Assembly (NCBI GenBank): GCA_045597645.1
Contig: JAZLKM010000058.1
Span: 1 to 64,000 of the forward strand
Reading direction: 5' to 3'
DNA: 64,000 nt
Source: JAKSSE01 sp045597645
GTDB taxonomy: Bacteria > Bacillota > Clostridia > Lachnospirales > Lachnospiraceae
Positions 52,698-61,500 of the stretch are shown in pieces. Each line of letters begins with the position of its first letter. The first letter of the stretch is position 1. The notes below the pieces were generated by a model, which was not told the DNA's origin, did no database searches, and saw nothing but the letters and a program-made list of their open reading frames with translations. The translations under genes were made by a program, and so were the position numbers.

Positions 52698-53711
52698 ATG
52701 CAACTAATTACTAAAAGAAATACGATCTGTGAAAATGAAAATAATAAGCTGGCTTTTGAAATTTGCAAACCCGGTAGAGCTTTTTTTGATATAGAAACCA
52801 CAGGATTTTCTGCCACAACTTCTACGTTATATTTGATTGGCGTAGGTGTGGTGTGTAATTCTGAATATGAAATAACACAATTTTTTGCAGATTCTCAGCT
52901 TGATGAAAAAGAAGTACTATCCTCTTTTTTTGAATTTTTAGAGGATCATGCTATCAAAGAACTTATATCATTTAATGGATTAGGATTTGATGTTCCGTAT
53001 GTTAACAATAGATGTATGTACCTTGGATTAAACTATGATCTAAGCAATTATTCTCATCTTGATATTTACAAAATAATCGTGCCCCAGAAAAAAAGTCTAG
53101 GTCTATATAATTGTAGACAAAAAACTGTCGAACAGTTTCTAAAGCTAAAAAGAGATGATGTATATGATGGTGGACAGCTAATTCAAGTATACAAACATTA
53201 CACTAGAACCCTTGAAGAGGATGCACTAGACGCTCTCCTTTTACATAATTACGAAGATGTACTGGGAATGTTAGATCTACTGCCCATCCTATCCTACAGC
53301 TTTAATTTAAATTGCGATAATTATGAGCTTATTTCTGTATGTTCACACGATAGTTCAATACAGTTATCTATATATGTGCCATATTTAATGCCTAAGAGAA
53401 TAGAATTATCATATGGTGACTATCACGCCTGTCTATATAACAACTTAATAGTTGCAGACATAATGCTAAATGATAATCAGATAAAGATGTATTATGAAGA
53501 TTACAAGAATTACTATTATCTAGGTGAAGAAGATGTTGCGATTCACAAAAGTTTAGCGCAGTACGTAGATAAGTCTCACCGAGAAAAAGCAACTGCACTT
53601 AATTGTTATAGCAAAATAAACTATACAAATGACTTTTTTGAATCCGACTCCGGAAAAAAATATATAAGTAACCTAATAAAAATCCTTAATTTGTCAATAA
53701 AGAAAAAATAA
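52698..53711 (+). CDS. YprB-like RNase H-fold exonuclease
   Basis: The 337-aa protein has an RNase H-like (DnaQ-type) domain with FFDIETTGFSATTSTLYLIGVG (the D-E pair), ISFNGLGFDVPYVNNR and HNYEDVLGMLDLL, matching the YprB family. Its physiological substrate is unknown. The C-terminal third (about 230-337) shows no recognised domain. It is convergent with cheR and ends at a shared terminator. Confidence 0.8.
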   Translation: MQLITKRNTICENENNKLAFEICKPGRAFFDIETTGFSATTSTLYLIGVGVVCNSEYEITQFFADSQLDEKEVLSSFFEFLEDHAIKELISFNGLGFDVPYVNNRCMYLGLNYDLSNYSHLDIYKIIVPQKKSLGLYNCRQKTVEQFLKLKRDDVYDGGQLIQVYKHYTRTLEEDALDALLLHNYEDVLGMLDLLPILSYSFNLNCDNYELISVCSHDSSIQLSIYVPYLMPKRIELSYGDYHACLYNNLIVADIMLNDNQIKMYYEDYKNYYYLGEEDVAIHKSLAQYVDKSHREKATALNCYSKINYTNDFFESDSGKKYISNLIKILNLSIKKK

Positions 53712-53712
53712 A

Positions 53713-53739
53713 TTGGCCTGTCAGAAATTGACAGGCCAA
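53713..53739. terminator. Bidirectional terminator between yprB and cheR
   Basis: TTGGCCTGTCA (53713-53723) and TGACAGGCCAA (53729-53739) form an 11-bp stem with a five-base loop. T-rich tracts follow on both strands (CTATTTTTAC on plus, TTTATTTTTTC on minus). Confidence 0.93.
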
Positions 53740-53745
53740 CTATTT

Positions 53746-54525
53746 TTACATGGGTTTTTCAAAGTAAAATGAAGTTCTTCTATTGTAACCAATCTGTCTA
53801 TAATTGATTATCTGCTCAGTACTACCAATAAATAAAATACCACCCGGCTTGAGATTATCATAAAACTTCTGATATACCTCATCCTTTGCTTCATCCGTAA
53901 AGTAAATTAAAACATTACGGCAGATGATGTAATTACAATCCTTAATATAAGGGTCCTTCAAAAGGTTATGCTCTCTGAACTCTACTCGAGACTTTATCTC
54001 ATCAGAAATCTGATATGATGGGCCTACCTTTTTGAAATACTTCTTTTTAAATTCATCAGGAACATTGGCTATACTCTTATCATTATAAAGTCCTACCTTC
54101 GCAGTAGCCATAACCTGCTTATCTAAGTCAGTTGCGATTATCTTAATCTGATTTAACGGGATGTGCTTTGAAAGTGCCATGACAAGTGAATACGGTTCAT
54201 CTCCTGTAGAGCAAGCCGCACTCCAAATACGAATATTTGTCTTTCCAAAGCGAGAAATAAGGTCTGGAATTACGCTCTCATCCATTATCTTCCACTGATC
54301 AGGATTACGATAGAATTCTGACACATTGATCGTAAGGAAATTAATAAATTCCTCAAATCTCTCTTTGTCAACTCGTATAAGCTTTACATACTCATCATAA
54401 GAAGTACATTTGTTCTTCTGAATAAGGGTATCGATACGACGACGCATCTGTTTTTCCTTATAGCTGCTAAGATCAATCTTAGTCAGCGCCAGAACGTCAG
54501 TCTTAAACTTTTCGTAATTGTCCAT
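53746..54525 (-). CDS. cheR: Chemotaxis protein methyltransferase CheR
   Basis: The 259-aa SAM-dependent enzyme has the N-terminal helical domain (YEKFKTDVLALTKIDLSSYK) and a methyltransferase domain with IRIWSAACSTGDEPYSLVMAL, IIATDLDKQVM and CRNVLIYFTDEAK. It methylates glutamates of chemoreceptors, implying that the organism is chemotactic. A TGAGG site lies 7 nt before the ATG. No other chemotaxis gene is adjacent. Confidence 0.95.
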   Translation of the reverse strand: MDNYEKFKTDVLALTKIDLSSYKEKQMRRRIDTLIQKNKCTSYDEYVKLIRVDKERFEEFINFLTINVSEFYRNPDQWKIMDESVIPDLISRFGKTNIRIWSAACSTGDEPYSLVMALSKHIPLNQIKIIATDLDKQVMATAKVGLYNDKSIANVPDEFKKKYFKKVGPSYQISDEIKSRVEFREHNLLKDPYIKDCNYIICRNVLIYFTDEAKDEVYQKFYDNLKPGGILFIGSTEQIINYRQIGYNRRTSFYFEKPM

Positions 54526-54551
54526 GGCAAAACCTCATAAATATGAAAAAC

Positions 54552-54572
54552 GGGCAGGCAAAACGCCTGCCC
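54552..54572 (-). terminator. Terminator after the S1-domain gene
   Basis: GGGCAGGC (54552-54559) and GCCTGCCC (54565-54572) form an 8-bp G+C-rich stem with a five-base loop, followed on the minus strand by GTTTTTC. The cheR start codon is 26 nt beyond the hairpin base. Confidence 0.9.
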
Positions 54573-54589
54573 AGGTAAAACTTTTAAAA

Positions 54590-55705
54590 TTATTCCTCAG
54601 TGCTAGCTACTTCATCGATATTAACATCAGCTACATCTTCATCAGCTTTGTCATCTTCAACAAGCGCACGCATGCTCAAGCTAATCTTGTGATCCTCATT
54701 GCGAATCTCTACAACCTTAGCCTCAACCTCCTGACCTACCTTAAGTACATCAGCTGGCTTTTCAATACGCTCTTTAGAAATCTGAGAAACATGAAGAAGT
54801 GCATCAACACCAGGTGCTACTTCTACGAAAGCACCGAACTCAGTCATACGAGCAATCTTGCCCTTTACGATATCACCAGTATGGATGCTCTCAATTGCCA
54901 TAGTCCAAGGATTCTCATCAGGGAACTTTCTAGAAAGAGCAATCTTGCTCTCTTTGATATCCTTGATGTATACGCGAACAGTATCACCTACGTTGAATAC
55001 CTTGTTAGGATTCTCGATACGATTCCAACTCATCTCTGAAATATGAAGAAGACCATCAGCACCGCCAAGATCAATAAATGCACCGAAGTTGGTAATGTTC
55101 TTAACAGTACCCTCTACTACATCGCCAACCTTAATTCTTGAGAAGAGCTCCTCCTGAAGAACTGACTTCTTAGCAACAAGAAGCTGCTTTCTGTCACCGA
55201 TTATGCGACGTCTACGAGGATTGAACTCAGTAATAACGAACTCAATCTCCTGTCCCTGATACTTAGAAAGATCCTTCTCGTAAGAATCTGATACAAGGCT
55301 TGCAGGAATAAATACTCTAGCCTCATCAACTACTACAGAAAGACCACCTGAAAGTACCTGTGTAACCACTGCCTTGAGGGTCTCTCCATTCTCGAAAGCC
55401 TCCTCCAGTCTCTTGTTGCCTTTCTCAGCAGCAAGACGCTTGTAAGAAAGAAGTACCTGTCCGTCGCTATCGCTAACCTTAAGTACTTTAGCTTCCATGG
55501 TATCGCCAAGATTTACTACAGTAGTAAGATCCAGGTTAGACTCATTGGTGTACTCGCTGCGAGTAATAATACCATCGGACTTATAGCCGATGTTCAGTAT
55601 AACTTCATCAGGCTTTACCGAAATAACGGTACCTTCGACAACCTCTCCATTCTTTACAGTTTTTAATGACTCTTCCAGCATTTGTTCAAAACTCATTTCT
55701 GACAT
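54590..55705 (-). CDS. rpsA: S1-domain protein, 30S ribosomal protein S1 homologue
   Basis: The 371-aa protein has four S1 domains (about 15-85, 100-168, 188-256 and 274-343), each with the V-x-G-x-V start (VVEGTVISVKPDE, VVEGTVKNITNFGAFIDLGG, IVKGKIARMTEFGAFVEV). The tail is acidic. It is shorter than proteobacterial S1 and like the Firmicutes form encoded next to ispH. Its start overlaps ispH by 13 nt. Confidence 0.88.
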   Translation of the reverse strand: MSEMSFEQMLEESLKTVKNGEVVEGTVISVKPDEVILNIGYKSDGIITRSEYTNESNLDLTTVVNLGDTMEAKVLKVSDSDGQVLLSYKRLAAEKGNKRLEEAFENGETLKAVVTQVLSGGLSVVVDEARVFIPASLVSDSYEKDLSKYQGQEIEFVITEFNPRRRRIIGDRKQLLVAKKSVLQEELFSRIKVGDVVEGTVKNITNFGAFIDLGGADGLLHISEMSWNRIENPNKVFNVGDTVRVYIKDIKESKIALSRKFPDENPWTMAIESIHTGDIVKGKIARMTEFGAFVEVAPGVDALLHVSQISKERIEKPADVLKVGQEVEAKVVEIRNEDHKISLSMRALVEDDKADEDVADVNIDEVASTEE

Positions 55706-56538
55706 TTCGTTTGAACCTCCTTAATAATATATTTCGGGGTGGAAGCCCCCGCTGTAATCCCTATTTTATCTTCAGCATCTACGCCCTTTAAGTCTAACTC
55801 ATCAGCCGTCTGCACGAAAATCGTCTTTTTACACTTATTGCTACATATATCATACAGTTTCTGTGTATTTGAACTATTATTACTACCCACAACTATCATG
55901 GTATCAACTTCAGCAGCTAGCTTTGCTGCTTCTGTCTGACGTTCCTCAGTTGCACTACAGATAGTATTCAAAACAGTAACATCATAACTGTTTTTGGTAA
56001 TAATTTCAACTAATTCTTGGAATTTTTCTTGCCTAAATGTGGTTTGTGAAACTATACAAAGTTTCCTGTCTTTAGGTATCTTATCAAAATCAAGTTCCTC
56101 AGGCGAGGCTGCCACTAAATGAGGCCCATTACACCACCCTTTTATTCCTTCCACCTCGGGATGTTTATCGTTTCCAACAATAATTACAAAGTATCCATCA
56201 TTTGAATATTTATCCACATATTTATGAATTTTTAATACAAATGGGCAGGTTGCATCTATTACTTCAAATCCGTTATTTAATAATTTTTCGTGCTCTGCCC
56301 TGGAAATACCGTGGCTCCTTATAATTATTCTTCCGTTTGGTACAGCACCTAAATCATCATTCTCATTAATAACTTTAACGCCCTTTGATTCAAAATTTCT
56401 AATGACTTCCTGATTATGGATAATAGGTCCATAGGTATATAAGGGTGAATCAGTATTTTCAATCTCTTTGTTAACCGAATCGACTGCTCTTTGTACTCCA
56501 AAACAAAACCCCGCCGTCTTGGCAAGTATTACTTCCAT
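55693..56538 (-). CDS. ispH: 4-hydroxy-3-methylbut-2-enyl diphosphate reductase
   Basis: The 281-aa iron-sulfur enzyme performs the last step of the MEP isoprenoid pathway. The three cluster cysteines lie in KTAGFCFGVQRAV, DATCPFV and NTICSATEERQ. GPIIHNQEV and TAGASTP are also conserved. In many Clostridia this gene is fused to S1; here the two are separate but overlapping. Confidence 0.96.
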   Translation of the reverse strand: MEVILAKTAGFCFGVQRAVDSVNKEIENTDSPLYTYGPIIHNQEVIRNFESKGVKVINENDDLGAVPNGRIIIRSHGISRAEHEKLLNNGFEVIDATCPFVLKIHKYVDKYSNDGYFVIIVGNDKHPEVEGIKGWCNGPHLVAASPEELDFDKIPKDRKLCIVSQTTFRQEKFQELVEIITKNSYDVTVLNTICSATEERQTEAAKLAAEVDTMIVVGSNNSSNTQKLYDICSNKCKKTIFVQTADELDLKGVDAEDKIGITAGASTPKYIIKEVQTKCQK

Positions 56539-56545
56539 GCTCCAC

Positions 56546-57202
56546 CTATCTTCCAGAAAGCTCTATAATGCGATTTTTCACCTGTTCTATCGTCATATCC
56601 GAAGAGTCCAAAAAATAAGCGTCATCTGCTTGTTTCAACGGTGAAATATCTCTATGCATATCCTGATAATCTCTATTGGCTATATCAGTCTTAATCTCTT
56701 CTAAATCTACATTTTCTCCTTTTGCCAAGTACTCTTTATATCTTCGATTAGCACGTTCTTCAACGCTAGCTGTAAGATATATCTTGCAGTCAGCATTAGG
56801 TAATACGACTGTCCCGATATCTCTTCCATCCATTACGACATCTTCTTTTTGAGCCAGGTCTTTTTGAAGATTTAATAAAAGTTCTCTGATGCGAGGGTAG
56901 CTACTGGTTTTAGATGCTGCCTTACTTACTTCCTCAGTACGTATATAGGCGTTCACATTTTCACCGTTGAGAAAAACGCACTGTTCACCAGCTTCGAAGC
57001 CCAAAGTAACCACTGCTTTTGGAGCTTCAGATTCAACCATTTCCTTGTCTTCATAGTCGAGACCTGCTTTTACAAAATAGTATGCTAATGCTCTATACAT
57101 AGCTCCAGTATCAACATAAATAAATCCCAACTCACGCGCCACCTGCTTTGCTATCGTACTTTTTCCAGCACCTGCCGGTCCATCGATTGCTATATTAAAG
57201 CC
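56546..57202 (-). CDS. cmk: Cytidylate kinase
   Basis: The 218-aa kinase has the P-loop IDGPAGAGKSTIAK, YVDTGAMYRALAY and MDGRDIGTVVLPNA. It phosphorylates CMP and dCMP. The ATG at 57202 has an AGGAGG site and fits the family N-terminus; a frame 17 codons longer was rejected. It precedes ispH by 7 bp, a conserved neighbourhood. Confidence 0.95.
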   Translation of the reverse strand, partial: GFNIAIDGPAGAGKSTIAKQVARELGFIYVDTGAMYRALAYYFVKAGLDYEDKEMVESEAPKAVVTLGFEAGEQCVFLNGENVNAYIRTEEVSKAASKTSSYPRIRELLLNLQKDLAQKEDVVMDGRDIGTVVLPNADCKIYLTASVEERANRRYKEYLAKGENVDLEEIKTDIANRDYQDMHRDISPLKQADDAYFLDSSDMTIEQVKNRIIELSGR

Positions 57203-57207
57203 CATTA

Positions 57208-58476
57208 TCAAAAACCTCCTGCCATTTTCCCTGCCAAATGTCCAGTAGACCATGCAATCTGTAGATTAAAACCACCTGTGAAAGCATCTACATCTATTGT
57301 TTCACCAGCAAAATATAAATTTTTAATTTTTTTAGATTCCATCGTAGAAGGATTAATATCCTTTACAGATACGCCCCCGCATGTAATTATTGCCTCGTTA
57401 TATCCTCTTGTTGCAGTAAGCGTCATTGGAAATCCCTTTAACAGTTTTATTATATTCTTTCTCTCAGATTTACTCAAATCAGAGATGTTTTTACTTGTAT
57501 CAAAGCCTAGCAATTTATCAAAAACCGGGCGCATAGACGACGGCAAATAACTTCCTACCATAGTCGATACAGATTTCTTAGGTGTATCTTTTACTTCTCT
57601 TAAGATTTTCTCATCTAATTTTTCAGTGCTTAAAGCCGGCTTCAAATCTATTTTCGCATGCAATATAGGATCTTCGCTTAATCGTTTCCCGCTTATCGGA
57701 AGCTCTCCCGCCAGCACGCTGGCTGCAGACAACACGACGGGGCCCGAAATACCAAAATGTGTAAAAAGTAACTCTCCGAATTCCTTGTACAAAAGTTTCC
57801 CATTTTCTCGACCTTCGAAAACAGCAAATTCAACGTTTTTAAGCGCAAGTCCTTGCATTGAAGTAATGTACTCTTCTGCAGTCTCGAATGGAACTAGCGC
57901 AGGATGACAGTCAACCACATTATGCCCTGTAGCACTTGCAAATTGCATCCCATCGCCTGTGCTGCCAGTTGTTACATAGCTAATTCCACCAGTTGCAACT
58001 ATTACGCTATCGCAGAATAGTTTCTTTCCACTTTTAAGAACTACTCCGTTTATAACAGAATCATTGACTATAAGAGATTCGACTTCTGTATATAACTCAA
58101 CGTCTACTCTTCGCTTTTTTAACGCACGTTCAAGAGTTTTTATCACATCAGATGAATGATCTGATACCGGAAATACTCTATTACCACGTTCCGTTTTTAT
58201 TTCAAGTCCTTCATTTATGAAAAAATCAAGAACATCATTTACTGAATAATCTGCAAAAGCTTTATACAAAAACTTAGGATTCCGAACTACATTTGCGAAA
58301 AAAGTATCTCTATCGCAATCATTTGTAAGATTGCATCTACCTTTTCCGGTTATAAAAATCTTTTTTCCTAGCTTTTCATTTTTTTCTAGTATTGTGACTT
58401 CTGCTCCCTGATCGGCAGCTGCAATTGCAGCCATCATCCCTGCAGCTCCACCACCTATTATAATTATTTTTTTCAT
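57208..58476 (-). CDS. NAD(P)/FAD-dependent oxidoreductase, HI0933/BaiN-like
   Basis: The 422-aa flavoprotein begins MKKIIIIGGGAAGMMAAIAAADQGA (GxGxxG FAD site) and has KIFITGKGRCNLTN, VIVATGGISYVTTGSTGDG and GEIIDVDAFTGGFNL-like FAGETIDVDAFTGGFNLQ near the C-terminus. The physiological substrate is unknown for most members. The long in-frame extension to 58524 passes through the oadA terminator, so the ATG at 58476 is used. That ATG is 13 nt from the hairpin base and has no visible ribosome binding site. Confidence 0.85.
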   Translation of the reverse strand: MKKIIIIGGGAAGMMAAIAAADQGAEVTILEKNEKLGKKIFITGKGRCNLTNDCDRDTFFANVVRNPKFLYKAFADYSVNDVLDFFINEGLEIKTERGNRVFPVSDHSSDVIKTLERALKKRRVDVELYTEVESLIVNDSVINGVVLKSGKKLFCDSVIVATGGISYVTTGSTGDGMQFASATGHNVVDCHPALVPFETAEEYITSMQGLALKNVEFAVFEGRENGKLLYKEFGELLFTHFGISGPVVLSAASVLAGELPISGKRLSEDPILHAKIDLKPALSTEKLDEKILREVKDTPKKSVSTMVGSYLPSSMRPVFDKLLGFDTSKNISDLSKSERKNIIKLLKGFPMTLTATRGYNEAIITCGGVSVKDINPSTMESKKIKNLYFAGETIDVDAFTGGFNLQIAWSTGHLAGKMAGGF

Positions 58477-58489
58477 AGAGTCTAAAAAA

Positions 58490-58513
58490 CGGGCGGCACA
58501 TTTGTACCGCCCG
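58490..58513 (-). terminator. Terminator after oadA
   Basis: CGGGCGG (58490-58496) and CCGCCCG (58507-58513) form a G+C-rich stem, with further ACA/TGT pairing inside. On the minus strand six U residues follow. The next start codon is 13 nt away. Confidence 0.92.
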
Positions 58514-58527
58514 CACTTAATCATTAA

Positions 58528-59946
58528 TTAAACTGGATAAGCACCGTTTTTCTTGTCAGCAGTAGCTGGATCAACACCAGTAAGCTGTGCCTCACGATAC
58601 TCAAAGAACTCAGTTGCAACCTTCGGGAAGAGTGCGTATGAAAGAACGTCCTCATCCTGGCGAATATACTTAGCAGCTTCCTCACGGAACTTTGGAAGTC
58701 CTGGCTCAAGAAGATCTGCCGGACGACAAGTAATTGCATTCTTAGCATCCTCACCAAGTACCTTCTCAACTACTTCTGGATTAAATGGCTTTACGCACTT
58801 ACCATACTTTCCAAGAAGAATATCCTTAGTCTCCTTGGTAGCAACTTTGTAACGCTCACCCATAAGTACGTTAAATACGGCCTGGGTACCAACGATCTGT
58901 GATGAAGGAGTAACAAGCGGTGGCTCACCCATATCCTTACGAACACGTGGAACCTCCTCAAGAACCTCCTCAAACTTATCTTCCTTACCCTGTTCCTTAA
59001 GCTGAGATACAAGGTTAGAAAGCATACCACCAGGTACCTGATAACGAAGAGTATTAATGTTAACACCCATAACCTTGGTGTTAAGAAGTCCGCTGGCAAG
59101 GCACTCCTCACGATAAGGTCTGAAGTAGTCAGCTATTTCAGCAAGCTTCTCCTGATCAAGACCGGTATCATACTCGGTACCTGCAAATGCAGCAACCATA
59201 ACCTCTGTAGCCGGCTGTGATGTACCCATAGAAAGTGGAGACATTGCAGTATCAATGATATCGCATCCTGCTTCTACTGCCTTCATATAGGTCATTGAAG
59301 CAACACCTGAGGTGTAATGAGTATGAAGGTCAATAGGAAGATTGGTTGACTCCTTGAGAGCTGAAACAAGCTCTGTAGCCTTAGCTGGAACAAGAAGACC
59401 TGCCATATCCTTAATACAGATGCTGTCCGCACCCATATCTTCGATGCGCTTAGCCATATCTTTCCAATAGTCGAGAGTATAAGCACCACCAAGAGTATAT
59501 GAAAGAGCAACCTGAGCATGACCCTTTCCACTCTGAGCCTGCTCATGCTTAGTAGCGTTTACAGCAGTCTCAAGGTTTCTGATATCGTTAAGGCAGTCAA
59601 AAATACGAATGATATCAATACCATTTGCAATTGACTTCTGTACGAAATACTCTACAACATCATCTGGATATGCTGAATATCCAAGAATGTTCTGACCTCT
59701 GAAGAGCATCTGAAGCTTTGTGTTCTTAAATCCTTCACGAAGCTTTCTAAGTCTCTCCCATGGATCCTCCTTCAAGAATCTCATGCAAGCATCGAATGTA
59801 GCGCCGCCCCAGCACTCTACTGCATGATAGCCAACCTGATCCATCTTATCGATGATCGGAAGCATCTTTTCAGTGGGCATACGTGTTGCGATCAGTGACT
59901 GATGCGCATCACGCAGTATTGTCTCAGTAATTTTTACTGCAGCCAT
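58528..59946 (-). CDS. oadA: Oxaloacetate decarboxylase alpha-type carboxyltransferase
   Basis: The 472-aa protein has the pyruvate/oxaloacetate carboxyltransferase core: ILRDAHQSLIATRM, ECWGGATFDACMRFL, ICIKDMAG (catalytic Lys) and DLHTHYTSG (metal-binding H-x-H). It transfers CO2 between oxaloacetate/pyruvate and biotin. The C-terminal biotin domain is missing, so the separate biotin carrier at 61127-61489 must serve it. It starts 13 bp after oadB. Confidence 0.94.
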   Translation of the reverse strand: MAAVKITETILRDAHQSLIATRMPTEKMLPIIDKMDQVGYHAVECWGGATFDACMRFLKEDPWERLRKLREGFKNTKLQMLFRGQNILGYSAYPDDVVEYFVQKSIANGIDIIRIFDCLNDIRNLETAVNATKHEQAQSGKGHAQVALSYTLGGAYTLDYWKDMAKRIEDMGADSICIKDMAGLLVPAKATELVSALKESTNLPIDLHTHYTSGVASMTYMKAVEAGCDIIDTAMSPLSMGTSQPATEVMVAAFAGTEYDTGLDQEKLAEIADYFRPYREECLASGLLNTKVMGVNINTLRYQVPGGMLSNLVSQLKEQGKEDKFEEVLEEVPRVRKDMGEPPLVTPSSQIVGTQAVFNVLMGERYKVATKETKDILLGKYGKCVKPFNPEVVEKVLGEDAKNAITCRPADLLEPGLPKFREEAAKYIRQDEDVLSYALFPKVATEFFEYREAQLTGVDPATADKKNGAYPV

Positions 59947-59959
59947 TATAATTTACCTC

Positions 59960-61108
59960 CTAGACTCCGAATATTGCCATAAAGATACCAGCAGCTACTG
60001 CTGTACCGATAACTCCGGCTACGTTAGGTCCCATAGCGTGCATAAGCAGGAAATTGGTAGGATCCTCCTCTGCGCCGACCTTCTGTGATACACGCGCTGC
60101 CATAGGTACAGCAGATACACCTGCCGAACCGATGAGCGGATTGATCTTGCCCTTGGTAAGAGAGCAAAGAAGCTTTCCGAAAAGAACTCCTGCTGCGGTA
60201 CCAAAAGCAAATGCGATAAGACCAAGAATAACGATCTTAAGAGTACTGATATTAAGGAATGCCTCCGCACTAGTAGAAGCTCCTACTGAAGTACCCAGAA
60301 GGATAACTACGATGTACATAAGTGCATTACTTGCAGTCTCTTGAAGCTGTCTAACAACACCTGACTCACGGAAGAGGTTACCAAGCATAAGCATACCTAC
60401 AAGCGGAGCTGTGGTCGGAAGGAACAGACATACGATAATTGTAACAACTATCGGGAACAATACCTTCTCGAGCTTAGATACAGGTCTAAGGTTACCCATC
60501 TTAATAGCACGCTCTTTCTTGGTAGTAAGAGCCTTCATGATAGGTGGCTGAATAATCGGAACCAGTGACATATATGAATATGCTGCTACTGCGATTGGTC
60601 CCATAAGACTGGTCTGACCCAGCTTACCAGCAAGGAATATTGAGGTCGGACCATCAGCACCACCAATAATTGATACTGCTGCTGCAGCCTGATCTGAAAA
60701 TCCAAGAAGGATTGCCATAAGATATGCTGCAAAGATACCGAACTGTGCTGCAGCTCCAAGCAGGAAGCTGACAGGGTTTGCAATAAGCGGACTAAAGTCC
60801 GTAAGTGCACCTACACCAAGGAATATAAGTGATGGTAAGATTGACCACTCATCCATAGTATAGAAGTAATAAAGCAATCCGCCGACACCATTGCTGGTCT
60901 CTTCCGGAGCAGCCATAATATCAGGATAAATATTTACCAGCAACATACCGAATGCAATCGGTACAAGAAGCAATGGCTCATATCCCTTCTTTATAGCAAG
61001 AAACAGGAAGAAGCAAGCTACTGCTATCATGAGGTAGTTACCCCATGTCAGATTGAAAAATGCAGTCTGGTGCAGAAGATTTGATAATGTTTCTCCTACG
61101 TAACTCAT
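59960..61108 (-). CDS. oadB: Na+-translocating decarboxylase beta subunit
   Basis: The 382-aa polytopic protein has DEWSILPSLIFLGVGALTDFSPLIANP, GGADGPTSIFLAGKL and GSAGVSAVPMAARVSQKVG, all characteristic of the OadB/GcdB/MmdB family. It decarboxylates carboxybiotin and exports Na+. It cannot by itself reveal which substrate feeds the pump. Confidence 0.95.
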   Translation of the reverse strand: MSYVGETLSNLLHQTAFFNLTWGNYLMIAVACFFLFLAIKKGYEPLLLVPIAFGMLLVNIYPDIMAAPEETSNGVGGLLYYFYTMDEWSILPSLIFLGVGALTDFSPLIANPVSFLLGAAAQFGIFAAYLMAILLGFSDQAAAAVSIIGGADGPTSIFLAGKLGQTSLMGPIAVAAYSYMSLVPIIQPPIMKALTTKKERAIKMGNLRPVSKLEKVLFPIVVTIIVCLFLPTTAPLVGMLMLGNLFRESGVVRQLQETASNALMYIVVILLGTSVGASTSAEAFLNISTLKIVILGLIAFAFGTAAGVLFGKLLCSLTKGKINPLIGSAGVSAVPMAARVSQKVGAEEDPTNFLLMHAMGPNVAGVIGTAVAAGIFMAIFGV

Positions 61109-61126
61109 TGTTTCTCCTTCCGGTTA

Positions 61127-61489
61127 TTAGTTCATTGTAGCAAGAAGTGCTCCAGACTCTACCTGTGCGCCCTCAGCAACATCGATAGAAGCAACGGTAC
61201 CATCCTGAGGTGCAACTACAGGAGTCTCCATCTTCATAACCTCAAGAACAACGATAGCATCGCCCTTCTTTACAGCCTGACCTGGCTTAGCCTCAATCTT
61301 AAATACCTTTCCAGCTGCGCCAGCCTCAATCTTGATTGAACCAGCTGAACCTGATGCTGCTGGAGCTGCTGCTGGAGCTGCTGCTGCAACCGGAGCTGCT
61401 GCGGTAACAGGTGAAACGCCTGAGCCGCCCTTATCCTCTACTGTTACATCATATGCTTTTCCGTTTACGGTGATAGTATAGTTTTTCAT
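61127..61489 (-). CDS. Biotin carboxyl carrier protein
   Basis: The 120-aa protein has an N-terminal segment MKNYTITVNGKAYDV, an Ala/Pro-rich linker (about 30-50) and a biotinyl domain with EVMKMETP, in which the Lys is biotinylated. It moves carboxyl groups between the carboxyltransferases and OadB. Confidence 0.94.
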   Translation of the reverse strand: MKNYTITVNGKAYDVTVEDKGGSGVSPVTAAAPVAAAAPAAAPAASGSAGSIKIEAGAAGKVFKIEAKPGQAVKKGDAIVVLEVMKMETPVVAPQDGTVASIDVAEGAQVESGALLATMN

Positions 61490-61500
61490 GATATTCCTCC

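Noticed and set aside
54518..55039. 173-codon plus-strand frame opposite the S1-domain gene
   Set aside because: It is antisense to a clear four-domain S1 protein, has no ribosome binding site and no recognisable domain.
58524..58769. Several minus-strand alternative frames inside the oad genes (58524-58769, 58791-59111, 59292-59546, 60019-60270, 60586-60810)
   Set aside because: They lie in other frames of well-supported oadA and oadB genes and show Leu/Arg/Ser-rich translations typical of shadow frames.
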